57,693 bases of DNA from contig JAAFJU010000016.1 of NCBI GenBank assembly GCA_013298165.1, positions 1 through 57,693 of the forward strand, read 5' to 3'. The position numbers and the translations under genes were made by a program. Below, piece after piece: positions 43,331 to 49,797 of the stretch. This stretch comes from Synechococcales cyanobacterium bin31.maxbin.ball.101. GTDB taxonomy: Bacteria; Cyanobacteriota; Cyanobacteriia; Leptolyngbyales; Leptolyngbyaceae. Numbering within the stretch: the first letter of the stretch is position 1; each line of letters starts with the position of its first letter. A model generated the notes under the pieces. That model had not been told where the DNA came from. It made no database searches and was given only the letters and a program-made list of their open reading frames with translations.

Positions 43331-43445
43331 CCCTCATAGTTAGTTTGCGGTGAAAATTTATAAAAAGCGCATTTCCAATCTCCACTGTGTACACTAGGGA
43401 TTCACCTGCACCGATCGGTACAATTTAGCTTATCCCCCATAATCC

Positions 43446-45248
43446 ATGCGCGACTTCTTTAAGACCACTCTGGCAACCCTCCTCGGTCTGACATTATTTA
43501 CAGGAGTCAGTATTTTTGGATTATTGACCCTCTTGGTAATCATCGGCAGTCAAGACAGCAAGCCCGAAGTGCAAAACCAGAGTGTCCTGACCGTCGATCT
43601 CGCCAGAGGCATCACCGACGCGCAACCGCAACAGACCCCCAGAGAACTCGTCAATGACCTACTTTCTGGCGATTTCTCTGACAACTTAACGCTTCGTCAG
43701 GTCACAACGGCGATCGACCAAGCGGCCCAAGACCCCCGCATTCTCGCCATCTACCTGCGCAGCAACAGCACCGCCGCCAATAATCCCTCCGGTTACGCCA
43801 CGCTTAAAGAAGTCCGCGATGCCCTGGTGCGCTTCAAAGGATCGGGCAAAAAAATCTACGCCTACGACACCCAATGGCGTGAAAAAGAATATTACATCGG
43901 ATCCGTCGCCGATTCGATCGCCATTAATCCCATGGGAGCCATGGAATTCAATGGATTGAGCAGTCAGACGATGTTTTACACCCAAGCCCTAGAGAAGTTT
44001 GGGGTGGGGGTGCAGGCGATTTGGCGGGGGAAATATAAGTCTGCGATCGAACCCTTCATCCGCAAAAGCAGCAGCCCCGCCAGCAAAGAACAAACCCAAA
44101 AACTCCTCGGCGACATTTGGTCTGATATCCTCACCACCACCGGAAAAGCCCGCCAAATTCCCATCGCCAACCTGCAAAAACTAGCAGACACCAAAGGCAT
44201 CCTCACCCCCAAGGACGCCCAAAGCGCAAAACTCGTCGATCGCATTGCCTATCCCGACGAAATTCAAGACGAACTGAAAAAACTCACAGGCGAAGACCAA
44301 AAAACCAAATCCTTCCGCAACATCAGCCTACAGCGCTATGCCGAGGCCGTCTCCGATCGAGTCAACACCGAAAAAGGCGGTAAAGTCGCAGTCGTCTACG
44401 CTGAAGGCAGCATCGTCGATGGCATGAGTGGTCCTGAAACCGTCGGCGGGGACAGCCTAGCTAAAGAAATCCGTAAACTGCGTCAAGATCCAGAGGTCAA
44501 AGCGATCGTCCTGAGAATCAACAGCCCCGGCGGCAGCGCGGTCGCCTCGGACATCATTCAACGCGAAGTCAAACTGGCCAAAAAAGCCAAACCCTTAGTC
44601 GTCTCTATGGGCAGTGTTGCGGCATCCGGCGGCTATTGGATTGCCACCTACAGCGATCGAATCTTTGCCGAACCCAACACCATCACAGGCTCCATCGGCG
44701 TCTTTGGCTTGCTCCCCAACATCCAAAAAATTGCCAACGAAAACGGCATCACCTGGGATGTTGTTAAAACCGGGAAATTTGCCGACGCTGAAACCTTGAG
44801 TCGTCCCAAGACCCAGGAAGAAATTGCGATCGTGCAGCAGGTGATTGGCCAGATTTACGATCAGTTTTTAGACAAAGTGTCTGAATCTCGTAAGCTCGAT
44901 CGATCGAAAGTGGGAGAAATCGCCCAAGGCCGCGTCTGGTCTGGTGCTGAAGCCCAAAAAATTGGACTTGTCGATGAAATGGGCGGACTTGATGCGGCCA
45001 TTCAAGATGCTGCAAAACGAGCCAAACTAGGAGACAACTGGCACGTTGAGGAATACCCCAAAGGTGGCACCTTCGAAGAGCGCCTGTTCCAAAATCTCTC
45101 CGGGACCTATCTGAAGGCCAATCCACCTCAGAATGATGCTTTTAGCCGAGAATTCAAGAAGCTGCGGGCGGATTTTGACCAGTTAAAAACCTTAAATGAT
45201 CCCCGTGGCGTATATTTACGGATGCCAGAAAGTCACTTGTTTGAATAG
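43446..45248 (+). CDS. sppA: Signal peptide peptidase SppA, 67-kDa type
   Basis: This 600-residue membrane-bound serine-lysine protease of the ClpP/crotonase superfamily has two tandem S49 domains after one N-terminal transmembrane helix (LATLLGLTLFTGVSIFGLLTLLVIIG). The Lys of the dyad lies in RGKYKSAIEPF (about residues 196-198) and the nucleophile Ser is about residue 394 in AASGGYWIATYSDRIFA, followed by GSIGVFGLLPN. It degrades cleaved signal peptides; in cyanobacteria SppA homologues have also been tied to phycobilisome degradation. Promoter candidates lie in the 115-nt upstream spacer (TACACT -10 at about 43388). Confidence 0.93.
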   Translation: MRDFFKTTLATLLGLTLFTGVSIFGLLTLLVIIGSQDSKPEVQNQSVLTVDLARGITDAQPQQTPRELVNDLLSGDFSDNLTLRQVTTAIDQAAQDPRILAIYLRSNSTAANNPSGYATLKEVRDALVRFKGSGKKIYAYDTQWREKEYYIGSVADSIAINPMGAMEFNGLSSQTMFYTQALEKFGVGVQAIWRGKYKSAIEPFIRKSSSPASKEQTQKLLGDIWSDILTTTGKARQIPIANLQKLADTKGILTPKDAQSAKLVDRIAYPDEIQDELKKLTGEDQKTKSFRNISLQRYAEAVSDRVNTEKGGKVAVVYAEGSIVDGMSGPETVGGDSLAKEIRKLRQDPEVKAIVLRINSPGGSAVASDIIQREVKLAKKAKPLVVSMGSVAASGGYWIATYSDRIFAEPNTITGSIGVFGLLPNIQKIANENGITWDVVKTGKFADAETLSRPKTQEEIAIVQQVIGQIYDQFLDKVSESRKLDRSKVGEIAQGRVWSGAEAQKIGLVDEMGGLDAAIQDAAKRAKLGDNWHVEEYPKGGTFEERLFQNLSGTYLKANPPQNDAFSREFKKLRADFDQLKTLNDPRGVYLRMPESHLFE

Positions 45249-45383
45249 AGACTGGCATAGTCCCCATAAGGGAAGTTTCGGGGAATGGTACCATAGATTT
45301 CACGGCCTCAATCTATGCTCGAATCATCCCTGATTGTCGATATAGATAGGCCCTTGCACACCTCGTTCGTGAGTTTTTCTGGG

Positions 45384-46400
45384 ATGATTTCTGGCTCCTT
45401 TCTTGACCGATCGGTCACAGCTTGTTTCATATTAGCGACGGCAGCCCTGTCGGTTTCGGCTCCTCCCGCTCTCGCACAGAAGGCCACGCCCGATTCCAGT
45501 ACGATGCGATCGTTGGCTCAAGACAACAGTATTCTCACGTTACAAGCTGGACAAAAACTGGCCCAAGAAGGAAGCAATGCCTACAACGCCGGAAACTTCC
45601 CCCTAGCTGTGAAAAAGCTCCAGGAATCTAAACTCGTCCTAGGACAGGTTTCAGACTTTCATCAGGTCTTAGTGAGCGCATTTGGCGGTCTCAATAGCAA
45701 AATCTCCGCCAGTGCCCGCGATCGGGCGGTGCGATCGGCCCAAGCCCGTGACGAAGCGACCTACGATCTGGCCCGGACTCACCGAGCCTTAAAGCAGGCC
45801 GACTTAGCCGTGCCGCTGTTAGTTCAAGTCTTAAGAAGTCAGCAGTCCACCCGCGAACTGGGTCAAAAAGCCTACAACGAACTCCTCCAGATCGGGTTCA
45901 TGGATATTCCTTACTCCGGTCAGCGGGAAGCTGAAGGCAAAAAAGGCAAAGCGACCGAAGCCCCTCCTACGGCTCCCGTGGCTCCGGCAACGCCAGAACT
46001 TGCCCTAGTCAGTTTGGCAGGTGGTGAGACCTTACTCAATGATGCCAAAACCGCGATCGCAGCCGGAAACTATTCCCTCGCCCAGACCAAACTCAAGGAA
46101 TCACGGAGTATGTTTACTCTGATTTCCAAGTTGTACGAGGATCTATTGGGTGTGTTTTCGGGCGTGGATACTCCCATTGCCAATAGCAGTCGCGATCGTG
46201 CCCTCGCTGCCGCTGAAAAACGCGACGAAGCCACCTATCAGCTAGCCCTCGTTCACCGTGCGATGAACCAGCCGGAGCTATCGGTGCCGCTTTTAATCCA
46301 GGTGATCAGAAGCCAGCAGGTAACAAGAGCATTAGGTAAGAAAGCCTACGCGCAACTGATTGAGCTAGGGTTTTCTGAAAATATTCCCTACAACCGCTAG
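45384..46400 (+). CDS. Exported protein with two copies of a helical repeat domain
   Basis: This 338-residue protein is not a named family to me. A signal peptide (SVTACFILATAALSVSAPPALA) is best placed with the ATG at 45384, though the frame opens at 45315. The mature part holds two about 120-residue domains that align with each other. The first runs from GQKLAQEGSNAYNAGNFPLAVKKLQESK to NELLQIGFMDIPY; the second from AKTAIAAGNYSLAQTKLKESR to AQLIELGFSENIPY. Each contains RDRA, RDEATY, ALVHRA-type and VPLLxQVxRSQQxTR segments. A Pro/Ala linker joins them. The folds look TPR-like. It is likely periplasmic; role unknown. Confidence 0.72.
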   Translation: MISGSFLDRSVTACFILATAALSVSAPPALAQKATPDSSTMRSLAQDNSILTLQAGQKLAQEGSNAYNAGNFPLAVKKLQESKLVLGQVSDFHQVLVSAFGGLNSKISASARDRAVRSAQARDEATYDLARTHRALKQADLAVPLLVQVLRSQQSTRELGQKAYNELLQIGFMDIPYSGQREAEGKKGKATEAPPTAPVAPATPELALVSLAGGETLLNDAKTAIAAGNYSLAQTKLKESRSMFTLISKLYEDLLGVFSGVDTPIANSSRDRALAAAEKRDEATYQLALVHRAMNQPELSVPLLIQVIRSQQVTRALGKKAYAQLIELGFSENIPYNR

Positions 46401-46401
46401 G

Positions 46402-46423
46402 ATTACGGATTGGAATCCGTAAT
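46402..46423. repeat. Perfect 10-bp hairpin after the duplicated-domain gene
   Basis: ATTACGGATT-GG-AATCCGTAAT is an exact inverted repeat starting right after the TAG stop. No T tract follows. Confidence 0.6.
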
Positions 46424-46462
46424 CAGGGTTTAGCAGTATCAACAAATTCGATCAGCGGCAGG

Positions 46463-46510
46463 CTGCGTTTATACAAACTGAGATTTTCTTCTTAGTTTGT
46501 ATAAACGCAG
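46463..46510. repeat. Perfect 17-bp inverted repeat upstream of brnTA
   Basis: CTGCGTTTATACAAACT (46463-46479) and AGTTTGTATAAACGCAG (46494-46510) pair exactly around a 14-nt loop, with three further base pairs extending inward after a G-T wobble. It lies just before the brnTA promoter and could be a terminator for the preceding gene or an operator. Confidence 0.75.
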
Positions 46511-46539
46511 TTATTGTAGCGACAAATTGTAGCTACAAT
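46511..46539 (+). promoter_or_regulatory. brnTA promoter with overlapping operator
   Basis: A -35-like TTATTG (46511-46516), a 17-nt spacer and -10 TACAAT (46534-46539) lie 26 nt before the brnT start. Within them are direct repeats ATTGTAGC (46513-46520 and 46526-46533) and the palindrome TTGTAGCTACAA (46527-46538). BrnA antitoxins autoregulate their operon, so this is the expected operator position. Confidence 0.55.
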
Positions 46540-46565
46540 AGAATTCCTATGGCAGTCATCCGGTA

Positions 46566-46646
46566 ATGGAATTTGAGTGGGATGAGGACAAACGCCTTGC
46601 CAACATCAAGAATCATCAAAATCTCCGTGAAACCCCGCCGTTCTAG
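46566..46646 (+). pseudogene. brnT: BrnT toxin gene, 5' fragment (split by TnpB element)
   Basis: ATG at 46566 opens MEFEWDEDKRLANIKNHQ, the canonical BrnT start (xFEWDxxKxxxNxxKH). After codon 18 (46619) the reading frame runs into the mobile element and stops at TAG (46644-46646) after eight foreign residues. The missing rest of the toxin continues in frame at 47949. The gene is therefore inactivated unless the element excises. Confidence 0.85.
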
Positions 46647-46735
46647 GGCGGGGAGGTAGAGGAGCGTCAGCTTTGCTGACACACCATGTTTGCTTAAAAC
46701 TAGGCATCTCACAAAACTCATATTAAAATGTGAGT

Positions 46736-47866
46736 ATGACACAACGCGCTTTCAAGTACCGATTCTATCCAACGCCTGAGCAAGAAACTTTGCTGAGACG
46801 GACGATTGGCTGTACCCGTCTTGTCTATAACCGCGCCCTGGCCGCAAGGACTGAGGCTTGGTATGAACGACAGGAACGGGTCGGGTACGTTGAAAGTTCG
46901 GCACTGTTGACGACCTGGAAGAAAGAGAACGGTCTCGAATTCTTGAATGAAGTTAGCTGTGTGCCACTGCAACAAGGATTGCGGCATCTCCAAAAAGCCT
47001 TTGGCAATTTCTGGGCAGGACGGGCTAAATATCCGACCTTCAAGAAAAAGCGTAATGGCGGCAGTGCGGAGTTCACCAAGTCGGGATTCAAGTTCAAAGA
47101 CGGTCAGGTATTCTTGGCTAAATCTTCGGACGCCTTGAATATCCGCTGGAGTCGATTCTTGCCCGAAGGCGCGGAGCCGTCCACTATTACGGTGAAGCTC
47201 TCGCCTGCTGGAAGATGGACTGTTTCCTTGTTGGTGGATATTGAGATTGAACCACTGCCAGAGTCTCCTAACAAAATTGGGATTGATTTGGGTATTACCA
47301 GTTTGGTCGCGTTGAGTACGGGCGAAAAGGTCGCCAATCCCAAAGGCTTTAAAGCCAAACGTCGCAAGCTGAGAAAAGCTCAGAAGGCATTGAGCCGCAA
47401 GGTTAAGGGTTCTAACAACCGCTATAAAGCCCGTCTCAAAGTTGCTAAAGTCCATGGGGAAATTAGTGATGCGCGACAAGATTTCCTTCACAAGCTGACG
47501 ACTCGATTGGTTCGTGAAAACCAAACGATCGCTGTCGAAGACTTGGCTGTGAAGAATATGGTCAAGAACCGGAAACTCTCACAGTCCATTAGCGATGCTA
47601 GTTGGGGAGAGTTGGTCAGGCAGCTTGAATACAAGTGCGACTGGTATGGTCGCAGCTTCGTCAAGATCGATCGATGGTTTCCGAGTTCTAAACGATGTGG
47701 GCATTGTGGTCACGTTGTTGAAAAGTTGCCGTTAAATATCCGGGAATGGGATTGCCCTAAATGTGGGACAACGCATGACCGGGATGTAAACGCTGCAAAT
47801 AATATTCTGGCCGCTGGTCTAGCGGTGTCAGTCTGTGGAGCGAACGTGAGACCGGATAAGCAATAG
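46736..47866 (+). CDS. tnpB: RNA-guided endonuclease TnpB (OrfB) of the IS element
   Basis: This 376-residue protein has an N-terminal helix-turn-helix (FKYRFYPTPEQETLLRRTIGCTRLVYNRAL), then a RuvC domain with Asp184 (IGIDLGITS), Glu268 (VEDLAVKNM) and Asp350 (HDRDVNAANNIL). The zinc finger CGHCG...CPKCG is between the last two. All catalytic and zinc residues are present, so it looks active. TnpB cuts DNA using an omega RNA made from the element's right end and helps retain the element after excision. The ATG at 46736 is preferred to the GTG two codons upstream. Full-length for the family. Confidence 0.95.
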   Translation: MTQRAFKYRFYPTPEQETLLRRTIGCTRLVYNRALAARTEAWYERQERVGYVESSALLTTWKKENGLEFLNEVSCVPLQQGLRHLQKAFGNFWAGRAKYPTFKKKRNGGSAEFTKSGFKFKDGQVFLAKSSDALNIRWSRFLPEGAEPSTITVKLSPAGRWTVSLLVDIEIEPLPESPNKIGIDLGITSLVALSTGEKVANPKGFKAKRRKLRKAQKALSRKVKGSNNRYKARLKVAKVHGEISDARQDFLHKLTTRLVRENQTIAVEDLAVKNMVKNRKLSQSISDASWGELVRQLEYKCDWYGRSFVKIDRWFPSSKRCGHCGHVVEKLPLNIREWDCPKCGTTHDRDVNAANNILAAGLAVSVCGANVRPDKQ

Positions 47867-47948
47867 CTTTGATGGCGGTTGCTATGAAGCAGAAACCCTA
47901 AGAAGTGATTCTTAGAATCCCCGCGCCTTTAGGACGGGGAGTAGTCAA
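47790..47948 (+). ncRNA. Probable omega RNA (reRNA) scaffold at the right end
   Basis: In TnpB systems the guide RNA scaffold overlaps the 3' end of tnpB and stops at the right end of the element, with the guide taken from the flank. Here the expected hairpins lie at 47899-47914 and 47919-47939 and the end is 47948. The 5' boundary is a guess. The guide would begin GGTATCGATTTTGTCG, the interrupted brnT sequence. Confidence 0.5.
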
Positions 47949-48173
47949 GGTATCGATTTTGTCGATGTGTCAGAGGTTTTTGATGGCGATACCTTTACCG
48001 TCGAGGACGACCGCTACAGTTACGGAGAGCAGCGTTTTGTGACCTTTGGCTTGTTAAAAGGTAGCGTCGTTGCTGTTGTTAATACTGACCGTGGTGAGTT
48101 TATTCGGATTATTTCTATACGAAAGGCAACTAAAAATGAGTACAGATCCTACTTCCAAGCGATCGCAGACTGA
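47949..48173 (+). pseudogene. brnT: BrnT toxin gene, 3' fragment
   Basis: Beginning at GGT (47949) directly after the element, the frame reads GIDFVDVSEVFDGDTFTVED, then GEQRFVTFGLLKGSVVAVV and IRIISIRKATKNEYRSY before TGA at 48171. These are the strands and the RIISxRKAxxxE helix of the BrnT RNase fold, including its catalytic Arg/Lys region. Joined to codons 1-18 it gives a 92-residue toxin with no frameshift or stop. As it stands a GTG at 47967 could start a truncated product, but it lacks the N-terminal helix. It overlaps the brnA start by 38 nt. Confidence 0.85.
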
Positions 48174-48411
48174 TTGGCAGCGGCTCGAAGCGATGACCGA
48201 TGAAGATATTGATTTATCAGATTGTCCAGAAATTACACCCGAGCAATTTGCTAGAGGAGTCGTGCGAAGGGGTTTGCCCGTGGCTAAAAATAAGGCACAG
48301 ATTACATTACGGGTTGATAGTGATGTGTTGGAGTGGTTTAAAGCTCAAGGACGTGGATATCAGACCCAGATCAATACGTTGCTGAAAGCCTACATGGAAG
48401 CACATAGATAA
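48136..48411 (+). CDS. brnA: BrnA antitoxin
   Basis: This 91-residue protein starts at the ATG at 48136, inside the 3' end of brnT (38-nt overlap, the usual brnTA layout). The N-terminal part is acidic (WQRLEAMTDEDIDLSDCPEITPEQF) and binds the toxin. The C-terminal part, KAQITLRVDSDVLEWFKAQGRGYQTQINTLLKAYMEAH, is a ribbon-helix-helix DNA-binding domain for operon autoregulation. An upstream frame to 48070 exists but belongs to the toxin overlap. The antitoxin is intact while its toxin is split. Distance from the original promoter is now 1.6 kb, so expression may depend on read-through of the element. Confidence 0.9.
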   Translation: MSTDPTSKRSQTDWQRLEAMTDEDIDLSDCPEITPEQFARGVVRRGLPVAKNKAQITLRVDSDVLEWFKAQGRGYQTQINTLLKAYMEAHR

Positions 48412-48432
48412 CTTTTTTCTGTTCATGCCTGA

Positions 48433-48765
48433 TCACTGCAAGGTATCGGACGATCGCTCATCAAGCCAAATCGTCAAATCAGACAGTTGCTCAAAATCGA
48501 GCAATGCCTCGCCTAATGATTCGAGTTGGATAACCGATAGTTGTTCAACTTGCGATCGAAGTTCCGCAGGCAAAATACCAATTCGTCTCGCTAATAATCG
48601 GATGACGAGCGATCGAGTTTGCTGTTGTCCGATCGCAATTCCCCTAGCCTGTCCTTTGGCTTCTGTGGCTTGTTCCCAATCCAGAAATGCTTGCGAGAAT
48701 GCCATGATGATCTCCTGCCCGAAAAAGTTTTCAACTTCACCTACTTCGATTTTAACGCCCCACAT
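48433..48765 (-). CDS. DUF4351-containing C-terminal fragment of an Rpn-type nuclease
   Basis: This 110-residue protein is made of FSQAFLDWEQATEAKGQARGIAIGQQQ and RLLARRIGILPAELRSQVEQLSVIQLESLGEALLDFEQLSDLTIWL. The second part is the DUF4351 helix pair found at the C-terminus of Rpn/PD-(D/E)XK transposase-like nucleases. The nuclease domain (about 200 residues) that normally precedes it is absent; the sequence upstream becomes a tandem repeat instead. It is probably a decayed remnant or a stand-alone small protein. The first 20 residues (MWGVKIEVGEVENFFGQEII) have no clear match. Confidence 0.6.
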   Translation of the reverse strand: MWGVKIEVGEVENFFGQEIIMAFSQAFLDWEQATEAKGQARGIAIGQQQTRSLVIRLLARRIGILPAELRSQVEQLSVIQLESLGEALLDFEQLSDLTIWLDERSSDTLQ

Positions 48766-48787
48766 CGATGCAGGACTATAAAAAAGT

Positions 48788-48891
48788 CGATCGGAGATTT
48801 TTTAATTGAGTTGGGGATTTTTTAACTCGATCGGAGTTTCCGTAATTCGATCGGGGATTTTTTAATTGAGTTGGGGATTTTTTAACTCGAT
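48788..48891. repeat. Two-copy 60-bp tandem repeat
   Basis: CGATCGG(A/G)GATTTTTTAATTGAGTTGGGGATTTTTTAACTCGAT occurs at 48788-48831 and again exactly 60 bp later at 48848-48891 with one mismatch. Each unit itself contains two GGGGATTTTTTAA-like sub-repeats. Too few copies and no spacers for CRISPR. It lies at the truncated 5' side of the DUF4351 fragment. Confidence 0.85.
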
Positions 48892-49141
48892 TTTGCTGAA
48901 GGGCGATCGGCTGATCAATAATTTCGGGAGTTCAGAAGAAGATTGAGGGGTCTGCGATCCAATAGTTTTCGAGGTTCTGGATCCATATCATCTCCCAATT
49001 CAGTCTAATTCCTGGTTTTGGGATCTTAGGCAGATTGGCGAAATTCTTTGTCCTGGAATATACTGAGATGGTCAGTCTAAGATCCAAATTTAGGTACTTA
49101 AGCGGACAACTTAGGCATACAACTATCCATCCATATAATTG
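48892..49141. other. Non-coding stretch before the cassette array
   Basis: No gene or integrase frame is visible here. It ends at the G of GTTGGGTAGC (49141), the R'-box-like point where the first cassette begins. It could contain a relic of an attI or a target site; I see no attC-like stem upstream of 49141. Confidence 0.35.
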
Positions 49142-49791
49142 TTGGGTAGCTTAAATCATCTGTGAGGGCAATTCTAGAAAGTTACCTGATTGAGCGATAG
49201 ATACGATTAAACATACGATGATTTTTATGGCTGAATCGAAAAAAGATAAATCTAGAATACGAGCTGTTTCAGCAGCAGATAACGAGATAGGTCAAGAAAG
49301 ATTTGAGCTTTACAGGGCTGCATTTTCTTGGATCTCAAATGCTATAGATAACGGCTATTACCTAGAAGCAATTAGCATTGAAGAAAGCCTGATTTCTGAT
49401 CGTTTAGAGAGCTATTTGTCTTTTTTGAAAGATGAAGATTTTAGTTTTAAGACCCTTGGCAATTTAATTGATGCATTCAGATCAAAAGAAAGTAAGGCAG
49501 ATGAGCTTTTACGTTCTATTGTTATTGACAAAGTAAATTCATGGAGAATAAGGAGAAATATTGCTGCTCATGAGATGGTTAAAATTGAAGATGGCAAGAA
49601 TATCAATTGGGCAGATCGAGTAAAAATCAATCAGGACGTAGCAAGAGATGGGTTAGAATTAGTGCGTGAAATTGATGGGCAAGTTCGGAAAGTGCGCTCA
49701 AAAAATGCGCTACCCAACAACCGCAATGCACCGGAACTTTGAAGTATACTAATTGGTAGCCAAAGTTATCTGAGTCCGGTGATTGCGAACG
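49142..49791 (+). mobile_element. Integron-type gene cassette 1 (HEPN-like gene plus attC)
   Basis: The cassette starts TTGGGTAGC after a G at 49141 and ends with attC, cut between G49791 and TT. Its first bases GTTGGGTAGC are the exact reverse complement of the R'' box GCTACCCAAC at 49709-49718, as required when an excised cassette circle rebuilds its own attC. One gene fills it in the usual orientation. Base composition is distinctly more AT-rich than the core genes either side. Confidence 0.78.
49218..49742 (+). CDS. HEPN-like protein in gene cassette 1
   Basis: This 174-residue soluble, helical protein has segments RAAFSWISNAIDNGYYLEAISIEESLISDRLESYLSFL, GNLIDAFRSK and VNSWRIRRNIAAHEMVKI. 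The R113-N-x3-H118 motif (R-x4-H) is the RNase site of HEPN domains, and the YYLEAISIEESLISDRL helix is common to a family of HEPN-like cassette and phage-region proteins. It may be an RNA-cutting toxin or defence factor; no partner antitoxin is adjacent. An in-frame ATG three codons later (49227) is an alternative start. The last codons lie inside the attC site. Confidence 0.65.
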   Translation: MIFMAESKKDKSRIRAVSAADNEIGQERFELYRAAFSWISNAIDNGYYLEAISIEESLISDRLESYLSFLKDEDFSFKTLGNLIDAFRSKESKADELLRSIVIDKVNSWRIRRNIAAHEMVKIEDGKNINWADRVKINQDVARDGLELVREIDGQVRKVRSKNALPNNRNAPEL

Positions 49792-49797
49792 TTATGC
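49709..49797 (+). other. attC recombination site 1
   Basis: R'' box ACCCAAC (49712-49718) is followed by a 3-nt spacer AAC, then CGCAAT-G-CACCGGA (49722-49735), a variable loop with an inner AACTTTG/CAAAGTT stem, then TCCGGTG-ATTGCG (49775-49787), spacer AAC, and R' GTTATGC (49791-49797). The 13-bp stem with a single extrahelical G at 49728 and the symmetric unpaired spacers are the structural hallmarks read by integron integrases on the folded strand. Confidence 0.82.

Larger units (their letters stand above)
46620..47948 (+). mobile_element. IS200/IS605-superfamily element of the TnpB-only (IS1341) type
   Basis: This 1329-bp element lies between two parts of brnT. The left flank and the right end both finish in TCAA (46616-46619 and 47945-47948), as expected for this superfamily, which inserts 3' of a short target and makes no target duplication. 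Left-end hairpins are CCCCGCC/GGCGGGG (46633-46653) and GTCAGC/GCTGAC (46666-46680). Right-end hairpins are TAAGAA/TTCTTA (47899-47914) and CCCCG...CGGGG (47919-47939). Only tnpB is present; there is no Y1 transposase TnpA, so movement needs TnpA in trans. Confidence 0.88.

Noticed and set aside
46620-47948. A TnpA Y1 transposase in the insertion element
   Set aside because: The element holds room only for tnpB; no HUH motif or second frame of suitable length is present on either strand.
48788-48891. Possible CRISPR array
   Set aside because: Only two near-identical 60-bp units with no unique spacers; it is a plain tandem duplication, and no cas gene is in the window.
48892-49141. Integron integrase or attI next to the cassettes
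   Set aside because: No tyrosine-recombinase frame is in the window and no attI-like structure could be recognised in this stretch.
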